Assembly: GCA_012799845.1 (NCBI GenBank)
Contig: JAAZKL010000118.1
Span: 1-5,832, forward strand
DNA from: Clostridiaceae bacterium
GTDB taxonomy: Bacteria; Bacillota; Clostridia; Acetivibrionales; DTU013
DNA: 5,832 bases
Reading direction: 5' to 3'
Below, one piece after another: positions 1-5,811 of the stretch; positions within the stretch are counted from its first letter, which is position 1; each line of letters opens with the position of its first letter. Under the pieces are notes generated by a model. It had not been told where the DNA came from and ran no database searches. It was given only the letters and a program-made list of their open reading frames with translations. The position numbers and the translations under genes were made by a program.

Positions 1-888
1 AAATCCATAGTCCAGCAGTTTCCTGCTTTCGGCAAATCTCGTGTTGGAATCCGGTTCCCCCAGCACTACTGATATCAACTGCTGCCCGTTCCTGACAGCC
101 GCAGCTGAAAGACAGTGACCTGCAGCGCTTGTATACCCGGTTTTCAATCCAACGGTGCCGCTGTAATGCCTTACCAGCTTGTTGGTGTTATCAAGAGAAA
201 CATAGTTTTTACCCGGTACATTTTCCCTGAACTTCGCATGCCAGATGGATGTGTACTCAGTTATTTCAGGGTGTTTGAGAAGCAGTTCCCGTGACATGAC
301 CGCTATATCGCAGACACTGCTGTAGTGGCCTGTATCTGTCAGGCCTGTGCAGTCAAGGAAATTGGTGTCTTTCATACCAAGTTCCCTGGCCTTCTGGTTC
401 ATCATCGCCACAAAGGCCTCCTCGCTGCCGGCAATGGCTTCCGCCAGCGCCACGGTCGCATCGTTTGCCGAATGTATGGCAACAGCCTTCAGCAATTCAT
501 CAACTGTGAATATTTCGCCAGGCTCAAGCCATACCTGGGAGCCCCCGAAGCTCCACGAATATTCGCTTACTGTCACCTTCGTATCATATGAGATTATGCC
601 TGCATCTATGGCTTCCATGATCAGAAGCATCGACATGATCTTGGTTATGCTGGCTATCGGAAGCTTTTCATGGCTGTTCTTTTCCAGCAGGACCGTCCCC
701 GTACTGCAGTCGATCAATATGGCCGCTTTTGCCTTAAGATCCGTTAATGAGGTATTGGACTGTATCTTCATCACTTCTACAGAATCGTAATCCACTACTC
801 CTTCGATTTGGCCGAGAACAGGCATGGCCATAATGGACGATAGCAGCAGGAGGACAGAGAGGCTGAACAGCATCATTTTTTTCAACAT
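1..888 (-). CDS. dacF: DacF-like D-alanyl-D-alanine carboxypeptidase (partial, C-terminus outside window)
   Basis: This is a low-molecular-mass penicillin-binding protein (peptidase S11 family). Such enzymes remove the terminal D-Ala from peptidoglycan stem peptides outside the membrane. I translated 296 residues from ATG at 888, and the frame stays open to base 1. Residues 1-26 are a signal peptide: KK at 3-4, a Leu-rich core, and likely cleavage after VLG-26. The three active-site motifs are present: S80-I-T-K83, S140-A-N142 and K249-T-G251. The stretch GHYSS (187-191) is also typical. Family members run to roughly 380-400 residues, so about 90 are missing. The start is supported by AAGGGGTG six bases upstream. 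Four cysteines (61, 180, 193, 259) lie in the exported part. The position after pdp/deoB matches dacF next to spoIIA in Bacillus and Clostridium, but spoIIA is not visible here. A dacB or dacA type cannot be fully excluded. Confidence 0.9.
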   Translation of the reverse strand, partial: MLKKMMLFSLSVLLLLSSIMAMPVLGQIEGVVDYDSVEVMKIQSNTSLTDLKAKAAILIDCSTGTVLLEKNSHEKLPIASITKIMSMLLIMEAIDAGIISYDTKVTVSEYSWSFGGSQVWLEPGEIFTVDELLKAVAIHSANDATVALAEAIAGSEEAFVAMMNQKARELGMKDTNFLDCTGLTDTGHYSSVCDIAVMSRELLLKHPEITEYTSIWHAKFRENVPGKNYVSLDNTNKLVRHYSGTVGLKTGYTSAAGHCLSAAAVRNGQQLISVVLGEPDSNTRFAESRKLLDYGF

Positions 889-894
889 GATATA

Positions 895-902
895 CACCCC
901 TT
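895..902 (-). promoter_or_regulatory. Ribosome binding site of dacF-like gene
   Basis: On the minus strand AAGGGGTG lies six bases before ATG 888. It differs from the ideal AAGGAGGTG by a single G. It selects 888 over the internal ATG codons at residues 5 and 6, which would shorten the basic N-region of the signal peptide. Confidence 0.7.
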
Positions 903-929
903 GCGAGCATACTACTTATCCTTATATTA

Positions 930-958
930 AAGGTATGCCGCAGCAAGGCCGTATATTC
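930..958 (-). promoter_or_regulatory. SigE-like (mother-cell sporulation) promoter of dacF-like gene
   Basis: On the minus strand GAATATA (952-958) and CATACCTT (930-937) are separated by 14 bases. The Bacillus SigE consensus is roughly KMATATT, 14-15 bases, CATACANT. This gives 6 of 7 and 7 of 8 matches with ideal spacing. Transcription would start near 923, leaving a leader of about 35 bases with the ribosome binding site inside it. SigG recognises similar -10 boxes, so forespore SigG is an alternative, although its usual spacing fits less well. The assignment is inferred from sequence only. Confidence 0.5.
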
Positions 959-969
959 TGTGAACTTGT

Positions 970-1059
970 CAGTTGCAGACCTTTCAGTTCCGGATCTATC
1001 ATTTGCAGATCATTCAGTTCCGGACCTTTCAGTTGCAGACCTTTCAGTTCCGGACCTGT
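970..1059. repeat. Tandem repeat, 3 x 30 bp (6 x 15 bp half-units)
   Basis: There are three contiguous 30-bp copies at 970-999, 1000-1029 and 1030-1059. Each consists of two related 15-bp halves, CAGTTGCAGACCTTT and CAGTTCCGGACCTTT, which differ at two positions. Copies 1 and 3 are nearly identical and copy 2 is more diverged. The array ends 11 bases upstream of the -35 box of the dacF promoter. The period is a multiple of three, so several frames stay open, but none has a convincing start with a ribosome binding site. I treat the array as non-coding. Confidence 0.9.
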
Positions 1060-1145
1060 AAATGCCCCGGGGATTTCAGTTGTTTTTTTGTATTACATCT
1101 GATTTTAAGAGATTTACCTGTATATCGGCTTGTATATGTTTCTTA

Positions 1146-2465
1146 TCAATACCTTATGACCCCGCTTTCGTCTGCATAAGCAAGGATCAATGGCCTGGTT
1201 GCCGGGGCTTCCGCTCTGATTTCATATGCCTGTATCAGCATGGCCTCTGCTTCAGGAAGCAGTTGACGCGATGATGTGTGAAGCTCTGCAATTTCTTCTC
1301 CTTTTTTGACATATCCGCCTGTCTTTTTTAACAGGACTATACCGGCACTGTGGTCCAGCGGACCATCCTTCGTTTTCCGGCCGGCCCCCAGCAGCATGGA
1401 CGCTTTGCCGACGAGTTCAGCTCTCATGGAAGCTATATATCCTTCACGCGGTGCTGAAACGATGTGTCTGACACTTGCTCCTGGCATCGCTCTTTCATCC
1501 CATGGTTCAAATTCAGCGCCCTGCCTTGCAGCAAGCTCACCGAACTTTTTCAGTGCGTTGCCGCTCCTGATACTGTTTTTCACAAGTTCCCTGCACGCAG
1601 ATATATCGCCCTTGTCTCCGAGTTCAAGCATCCTGGCGGCCAGTTCGAAACATACGGCCTTCAAGTCCTCCGGTCCGTTCCCTTTCAATATTTCCATGGC
1701 TTCCTTCACTTCCAGGGCGTTGCCGATGCAGTTGCCAAGGGGTGTGTCCATGTCAGTGATGACAGCGACCGTTTTCCTTCCGGTCAGTTCGCCAATGGAC
1801 ACCATTTCTTCCGCAAGTCTTACGGAATCCTCCAATGTCTTCATAAACGCGCCGCTGCCGGTTTTCACATCAAGCACTATCCTGTCGGATCCCGATGCCA
1901 GCTTCTTGCTCATCACACTGCTGGCTATCAGCGGAACGCTGCTGATTGTAGCCGTCACGTCCCTCAGCGCATAAAGAAGCTTGTCTGCAGGGGCGAGATT
2001 GCCGGTCTGCCCTGATATGGCTATACCGATTTCCTTTACATTCATAATGAATTCTTCTTTCGTAAGAGACGTCCTGAATCCCCTGACCGACTCAAGCTTG
2101 TCAATGGTGCCGCCGGTATGGCCCAGTCCCCTCCCTGACATTTTTGCCACCGGAACACCGCATGCAGCCACGATTGGCCCGATCACCAGGGTCGTCTTGT
2201 CGCCGACTCCTCCCGTACTGTGTTTGTCCACTTTTATGCCCGGGATCTCCGACAGGTCTACGGTTTCGCCCGACCCGGCCATCGCCGCTGTCAGGTCTGC
2301 TGTTTCCCGGGAATTGAGCCCTCTTATATAAATGGCCATCAGCAGTGCGGAGGCCTGGTATTCGTATATGTTTCCGCTGCACAGCCCATCTATGAAGAAG
2401 TTTATCTCCTCCGTGGACAATTCCCGTCCGTCTCTCTTTTTTTCGATTATATCAGTGATCCTCAT
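1146..2465 (-). CDS. pdp: Pyrimidine-nucleoside phosphorylase
   Basis: The enzyme splits uridine, deoxyuridine or thymidine with phosphate into free base and (deoxy)ribose-1-phosphate in the cytosol. The start MRITDIIEKKRDG at 2465 gives 439 residues, close to the 433-residue Bacillus enzyme. An in-frame ATG 17 codons upstream lacks family similarity, so I rejected it. Visible features are the N-terminal helical domain, the phosphate loop K81-H-S-T-G-G, the thymidine/pyrimidine phosphorylase signature S110-GRGL to G118-GTIDKLES, and pocket residues R168, S183 and K187 known from family structures. The C-terminal domain carries KTGGYVKKGEEIA (381-393). K108, where E. coli thymidine phosphorylase has Met, suggests the broad uridine/thymidine type. 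The best upstream GA-rich signals are GGGTGG close to the start and GAGG further off, so the ribosome binding site is only moderate. It lies 243 bases downstream of deoB, whose enzyme consumes its sugar-phosphate product. No terminator is evident in either flanking gap. Confidence 0.96.
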   Translation of the reverse strand: MRITDIIEKKRDGRELSTEEINFFIDGLCSGNIYEYQASALLMAIYIRGLNSRETADLTAAMAGSGETVDLSEIPGIKVDKHSTGGVGDKTTLVIGPIVAACGVPVAKMSGRGLGHTGGTIDKLESVRGFRTSLTKEEFIMNVKEIGIAISGQTGNLAPADKLLYALRDVTATISSVPLIASSVMSKKLASGSDRIVLDVKTGSGAFMKTLEDSVRLAEEMVSIGELTGRKTVAVITDMDTPLGNCIGNALEVKEAMEILKGNGPEDLKAVCFELAARMLELGDKGDISACRELVKNSIRSGNALKKFGELAARQGAEFEPWDERAMPGASVRHIVSAPREGYIASMRAELVGKASMLLGAGRKTKDGPLDHSAGIVLLKKTGGYVKKGEEIAELHTSSRQLLPEAEAMLIQAYEIRAEAPATRPLILAYADESGVIRY

Positions 2466-2527
2466 AAACCCACCCGTTTCCTCAGTAATGTTTACATTCA
2501 GGTATAACTGCAACATGGCACTGGCAG

Positions 2528-2644
2528 TTCTTTACAGCATTTTATCTCAGTGTTTCTACTCAATATTTCTACTCAGCATATCTACTCAACATTTCTACTC
2601 GATATTTCTACTCAGCATTTCTCCCTGGTATTTCCCATCAGTAA
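2528..2644. repeat. Tandem repeat, about 9 x 13 bp
   Basis: The gap between deoB and pdp holds contiguous 13-bp units of the type TTCTACTCAGCAT (plus strand). The well-conserved core is 2554-2618 (five units: TTCTACTCAATAT, TTCTACTCAGCAT, ATCTACTCAACAT, TTCTACTCGATAT, TTCTACTCAGCAT). Flanking decayed units extend it in phase to 2528 and 2644. The period is not a multiple of three, so the array cannot encode a repeat peptide. If deoB and pdp are cotranscribed, it lies in their intercistronic RNA, where it reads as repeated GAGTAGAAAT. Confidence 0.9.
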
Positions 2645-2708
2645 CAGTTCTCCTTCACTTATACCCGAGTCGGCGTTTCTTCCGCAACGTGCACATGAGC
2701 CAGGCACA

Positions 2709-3881
2709 TCATAGCTTTGCAATTTCACCATAAAAGCTCGCCGCATCAAAGCTGCCGCCGACTCCCAGTATTTCCACCGCTGTCTGGGCCAGATCGGAAA
2801 ATGTCTTTCGTATCCCCAGGTTTACTCCCCTTCTGATCCCTTTGCCATACACCAGCAGCGGGACATATTCGCGTGAATGATCTGTGCTTTTCGTTGTCGG
2901 GTCGCAGCCATGGTCCGCGGTGATAAATAGTATGTCCTGATCCTTCATCGCATCGATGATTTCAGGCACCCTGCCGTCAAACTCCTTTAACGCCCTGGCA
3001 TATCCTTCCGTATCGTTCCTGTGGCCGAACTGCATGTCAAAATCCACCAGGTTGGCGAATATCAGCCCGCTGAACTCCTTCCTGATGAATCCGATCGCCT
3101 TGTCGACACCGTCCATGTTGCCCTGTATGTGGACTGAATCTGTTATCCCTCTTCCTGCGAATATATCATCTATTTTGCCTATAGCCTTGACTTCGAGTCC
3201 TGCTTCCTTCACATGGTCGAGTAGTGTCTTGTCCGGAGGCTCCAGTGAGAAGTCCCGTCTGTTGGCAGTTCGCGTATAATTGCCTTCCGTGCCGATGAAC
3301 GGCCTTGCTATCACCCGCCCGACGGCATGTTCGCCTTTGAGGATCTCCCTTGCTGTCCTGCAAATTTCATACAGCCGTTCGATCGGGATGATGTCTTCGT
3401 GTGCAGCTATTTGAAAAACGCTGTCTGCTGAAGTGTAGATTATTGGATATCCCGTCTTAACATGCTGATGTCCTAACTCATTTATTATCACTGTCCCGGA
3501 GGCAGGATAATTGCCCAGCGTCTTCGTCCCTATCGCATTTTCAAACTGCCGCACAATATCTTCAGGAAATCCTTCGGGGTATACCGGGAAGGGTTTTATG
3601 AGTGTTATCCCGGCAAGCTCCCAATGACCGGTCGTAGTGTCCTTCCCGGCTGAGCGCTCGGCCATTTTGCCAAAGCATCCCATTGGTTCTTCAGCAGCCT
3701 TGAACCCGACCGTGCCTTCGATATTGCCTAGTCCAAGCTTCTCAAGGTTCGGGAGCGCAAATCCGTTTACAGATGCGGCAATATTGCCCAATGTATTGCT
3801 GCCCACATCACCATACTCCGCGGCGTCGGGCAGTTCGCCGATGCCGGCGCTGTCCAGCACAATAATAATGACTCTTTTCAT
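2709..3881 (-). CDS. deoB: Phosphopentomutase
   Basis: The enzyme interconverts ribose-1-phosphate/ribose-5-phosphate and the deoxyribose equivalents, feeding sugars released by nucleoside phosphorylases into central metabolism. It is a di-manganese member of the alkaline-phosphatase superfamily. The protein has 390 residues, normal for the family. By alignment in memory with the Bacillus cereus enzyme, the metal and catalytic residues are complete: D10 (VLDSAGIG), the phosphorylated T82 in K80-DTTTGHWE, D282 and H287 (VDFDMQFGH), D323 and H324 (TADHG), and H335 (TDHSRE). The cap domain lies roughly between residues 100 and 215. I chose ATG 3881 because AAGGAG lies six bases upstream. An in-frame ATG at 3896 would place that ribosome binding site inside the gene. 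It is followed by pdp in the same direction. No purine nucleoside phosphorylase gene lies between them, unlike drm-pupG in Bacillus. Confidence 0.97.
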   Translation of the reverse strand: MKRVIIIVLDSAGIGELPDAAEYGDVGSNTLGNIAASVNGFALPNLEKLGLGNIEGTVGFKAAEEPMGCFGKMAERSAGKDTTTGHWELAGITLIKPFPVYPEGFPEDIVRQFENAIGTKTLGNYPASGTVIINELGHQHVKTGYPIIYTSADSVFQIAAHEDIIPIERLYEICRTAREILKGEHAVGRVIARPFIGTEGNYTRTANRRDFSLEPPDKTLLDHVKEAGLEVKAIGKIDDIFAGRGITDSVHIQGNMDGVDKAIGFIRKEFSGLIFANLVDFDMQFGHRNDTEGYARALKEFDGRVPEIIDAMKDQDILFITADHGCDPTTKSTDHSREYVPLLVYGKGIRRGVNLGIRKTFSDLAQTAVEILGVGGSFDAASFYGEIAKL

Positions 3882-3887
3882 ATCATT

Positions 3888-3893
3888 CTCCTT
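3888..3893 (-). promoter_or_regulatory. Ribosome binding site of deoB
   Basis: AAGGAG on the minus strand ends six bases before ATG 3881. It decides between the two in-frame ATG codons (3896 and 3881) in favour of 3881. Confidence 0.75.
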
Positions 3894-3918
3894 CATAGCG
3901 GCAATTTCAGACCGGCCT

Positions 3919-4212
3919 CTACAGCTTCAGCTGTAGCCAGGATCTGCTTCTACTGCTTCAGCTGTAGCCAGGATTTGCTACCACAGCTTTAACTGCCGGC
4001 ACACCTCTATTCGACAGTTTCTGGTCTGCTCCCGTATCTGCAGTTGTCGACACACCTATGACCGGTTTTTCCAGACTTGCTTTCATACCTTCAGCTGCAG
4101 ACACGCCCCTGACCGGTTTTTCCGGACCTGCTTCTATACCTTCAGCTGCAGCCACGCCCCTGACCGGTTTTTCCAGGACTGCTTTTATGACGGCAGTTGC
4201 CGGCCTGCTTCT
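3919..4212. repeat. Degenerate 51-bp tandem repeat array with 31-bp derivative copies
   Basis: Three clear 51-bp units start at GACCGGTTTTTCC on the plus strand (4060, 4111, 4162). The first two share most positions and the third decays in its second half. A decayed unit precedes them (about 4009-4059). Nearest deoB, the 20-base block GCTTCAGCTGTAGCCAGGAT occurs at 3924 and again at 3955, a 31-bp spacing. It looks like the same unit with about 20 bases lost. The first block sits in a hairpin, CTACAGC-TTCA-GCTGTAG (3919-3936), 38 bases upstream of the deoB start. Because 51 is 17 codons, both strands contain 17-residue periodic open frames. These have no good start or ribosome binding site, so I do not call a gene. 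Confidence 0.85.
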
Positions 4213-4456
4213 GTTTTCACACTTTTATGGCTCCATAACAAATTGTACCACATTATTCGTTTTTGTATAGCTAGGGTAAACTGCTCTACTTGACCCCCTC
4301 TTATCAATACAATGATCAATTTTTCAAGTATAGTGCGTGCTAACTCTAGTACAAGTAGACATAAATTGCTAATTCGCTGGATTATGTAATTCTTTTTATG
4401 GACACTTATCAATATTTCCCGATTTTTTGCCACTTTACTTGAAATTTTGCTCACTC
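4205..4456 (-). mobile_element. Possible remnant of an IS21-type element left end (no transposase)
   Basis: This stretch is clearly more AT-rich than the repeats and genes around it. On the minus strand it begins TGAGTGAGCAAAATTTC and contains AAAGTGGCAAAA and GATAAGTGTCC, motifs of the kind seen in the multiple terminal binding sites of IS21-family elements. Promoter-like sequence follows about 190 bases in, where istA would normally begin, but the 51-bp repeat array starts instead. The block TTATCAATA recurs on the plus strand (4301 and 4406). The identification rests on recalled motif likeness only. It could equally be unrelated AT-rich intergenic DNA. Confidence 0.25.
4242..4269 (-). promoter_or_regulatory. 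Candidate SigA promoter reading towards deoB
   Basis: On the minus strand TGGTACAAT is an extended -10 box (TACAAT at 4242-4247). TATACA (4264-4269) lies 16 bases upstream and matches four of six -35 positions. A strong terminator after xerD means deoB needs its own promoter, and this is the best one I see in the gap. The leader would be about 350 bases and would include the 51-bp repeat array. Confidence 0.35.
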
Positions 4457-4465
4457 AGGCATTAT

Positions 4466-4675
4466 TTCCTGGAATTTAATACATATTTCCCGGAATGTAG
4501 TTTACATTCCCGCGGATTTAATTCACATTTCCCAGATGCAATACTGATTTTCCGGAAATGTAATTCGCATTCTTAGGAAAGCAATCCATATTCTTGGGGC
4601 TTCGATCCGTACGCTTGGGGCTTCGATCCGTACGCTTGGGGCTTCGATCCATATGCTTAGATATACATAAGGATG
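4466..4675. repeat. Tandem repeat, 10 x 21 bp, with graded divergence
   Basis: Ten contiguous 21-bp units run from 4466 with exact phase. Units 1-5 follow TTCC(C)GGAA-T-TAATTCACAT. Unit 6 (4571-4591) is intermediate. Units 7-9 (4592, 4613, 4634) share CTTGGGGCTTCGATCC and are nearly identical: units 7 and 8 differ at one base, and unit 9 ends ATAT instead of GTAC. Unit 10 (4655-4675) retains little beyond GCTTAG. The array lies between the xerD terminator and the AT-rich element-like stretch. I see no coding sequence. Confidence 0.88.
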
Positions 4676-4696
4676 TGATTCATATGTTCATGATCG

Positions 4697-4731
4697 CATA
4701 AAACAGAAAGACCTGCTTCAGGCAGGTCTTT
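4697..4731 (-). terminator. Intrinsic terminator of xerD
   Basis: A perfect 10-bp stem AAAGACCTGC / GCAGGTCTTT (4707-4716 with 4722-4731) encloses a five-base loop. On the minus strand it is followed by CTGTTTTATG. It starts 33 bases after the xerD stop codon and should separate xerD transcription from deoB. In the plus direction it is also followed by T residues, but no plus-strand gene is present to need it. Confidence 0.85.
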
Positions 4732-4764
4732 TCGTTCTTCGGCCAGTTTCGGGCATCCGCCGGA

Positions 4765-5649
4765 TCACGCTCTCGGATGCGTCTTTTTATATATCTCCTT
4801 TATCCTGTTTTTAGCTATCTGGGTATATATCTGGGTCGAAGAAATATCGGAATGCCCCAGCATTTCCTGTATCGACCTCAAATCCGCACCATTTTCAAGC
4901 AGATGGGCCGCGAATGAATGCCGCAGCGTATGGGGCGTGATGTCCTTGTTAATTTTCGCCTGGTTTTTGTACTGCTTTATGATTTTCCAGAAGCCCTGCC
5001 TGGTAAGCCTGCTCCCGTTGATATTGACGAAGAGCGCGATCTCATCCTCACTCTGCACGAGCAGGGGCCTTGATTTGCTCAGGTATTCCTTCAACGCGGT
5101 TATTGCCATGGAGCCGATGGGTATCATCCGCTCTCTTGCTCCCTTGCAGCATCTGATATAAGCCATCTCTATGTCAAGGTCATCGATATTGAGCTGTATC
5201 AGCTCGGACACCCTGATGCCCGTGGCATACAGCAGCTCCAGCATCGCCTTGTCCCGATAACCCTTGAGATCTACACACTGCGGCTGTTCAAGAAGAAGCT
5301 CGACTTCCTCCGGGGACAATATCTGAGGCAGCTTCTTCTCGACCTTCGGCGATTCCAGCTCTGCCGTAGGATCATGATCGATCAGTTTGTTTTTCGATAT
5401 GTACTGATAAAAAGACCTGATCGACGCCAGATTCCTTGATATCGTCGATGTCGCACGCCCCTTCTTCTGCAGGTAAAGCAGGTATGTGATGACCGTAGTC
5501 TTGTTCGTGTTGGCTATGTTCTGCAGATTGATCTCTTGCAGATAGGAGAAATACTGCTCGATATCCCGCCGATACGATTGCAGCGTGTTCGACGATAAGC
5601 GTTTATCCCTTTCGAGAAAATCAACAAACTTTTGCACCAAAGCTTCCAT
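4765..5649 (-). CDS. xerD: Site-specific tyrosine recombinase XerD
   Basis: XerD works with XerC at the chromosomal dif site to resolve chromosome dimers at division. The protein is 294 residues, normal for the family. Residues 1-85 are the SAM-like core-binding domain (NTLQSYRRDI at 21-30). The catalytic domain starts near LSPEEVELLL (111-120). All active residues are present: R146 (TGIRVSEL), K169 (CCKGARER), H240 and R243 (HTLRHSF), H266 (LGHSD) and nucleophile Y275 (TQIYTQ). The spacing parallels E. coli XerD (R148, K172, H244, R247, H270, Y279). ATG 5649 has AAAGGGG eight bases upstream. An overlapping ATG at 5653 is out of frame. The position upstream of deoB matches ripX-drm in Bacillus, which favours the housekeeping XerD over a phage or plasmid integrase. 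XerC cannot be excluded on sequence alone. An intrinsic terminator follows, so it is probably transcribed separately from deoB. Confidence 0.93.
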   Translation of the reverse strand: MEALVQKFVDFLERDKRLSSNTLQSYRRDIEQYFSYLQEINLQNIANTNKTTVITYLLYLQKKGRATSTISRNLASIRSFYQYISKNKLIDHDPTAELESPKVEKKLPQILSPEEVELLLEQPQCVDLKGYRDKAMLELLYATGIRVSELIQLNIDDLDIEMAYIRCCKGARERMIPIGSMAITALKEYLSKSRPLLVQSEDEIALFVNINGSRLTRQGFWKIIKQYKNQAKINKDITPHTLRHSFAAHLLENGADLRSIQEMLGHSDISSTQIYTQIAKNRIKEIYKKTHPRA

Positions 5650-5761
5650 TCATACTACCCCTTTATATTTAATTACTTAACTGCCATTTACATTTATTGA
5701 TTGTAATACATTTCAATAACTAAATAAAGAAAATTTTTCTATTACATAGATTTCTTTACTT

Positions 5762-5811
5762 ATTTTGCAATAAATATTCTATACTATATTCCTGATTTTG
5801 CAATAAATATT
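5762..5811. repeat. 17-bp direct repeat pair upstream of xerD
   Basis: ATTTTGCAATAAATATT occurs perfectly at 5762-5778 and 5795-5811, 33 bases apart (about three helical turns). It lies in a very AT-rich region. Each copy contains TTGCAA, which can serve as a -35 box on the minus strand. It may be a duplicated promoter/operator segment or simply a small tandem duplication. Confidence 0.8.
5776..5803 (-). promoter_or_regulatory. Candidate SigA promoter of xerD
   Basis: On the minus strand TTGCAA (5798-5803) and TAGAAT (5776-5781) are separated by 16 bases. They match four and five of six consensus positions. A second TTGCAA from the other repeat copy (5765-5770) has TGTAAT 18 bases downstream. 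The region is so AT-rich that chance matches are expected. Confidence 0.35.

Noticed and set aside
347..790. Plus-strand open frame of 147 codons
   Set aside because: It is antisense to the dacF-like gene, whose motifs and signal peptide are clear on the minus strand.
970..1059. CRISPR-like array (also considered for 3919-4212 and 4466-4675)
   Set aside because: The copies are directly adjacent with no unique spacers, they diverge gradually, and no cas genes are present.
1306..1974. Long open frame of 222 codons on the plus strand
   Set aside because: It lies entirely opposite pdp, is Ser/Pro-rich with no recognisable domain, and has no ribosome binding site. It is an antisense shadow of a strongly conserved gene.
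2480..2500. Possible CcpA (cre) operator before pdp (TGTAAACATTACTG)
   Set aside because: It matches only the left half of the cre consensus. The central G and the right half do not fit.
2466..2516. In-frame 17-codon N-terminal extension of pdp
   Set aside because: The extra residues have no family counterpart, and the start at 2465 gives the usual family N-terminus.
3882..3896. Upstream ATG for deoB (MKENDMKR)
   Set aside because: The only good ribosome binding site, AAGGAG at 3888-3893, would lie inside the coding region.
4185..4454. Minus-strand open frame of 89 codons starting MSKISSKVAKNREILISVHK
   Set aside because: There is no known family and no clear ribosome binding site. It crosses the AT-rich element-like stretch and ends inside the 51-bp repeat. 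It reads as chance translation of non-coding DNA.
4753..4780. Inverted repeat GCATCCG / CGGATGC spanning the xerD stop codon
   Set aside because: The loop is long (14 bases), no T-run follows, and a much better terminator lies just downstream.
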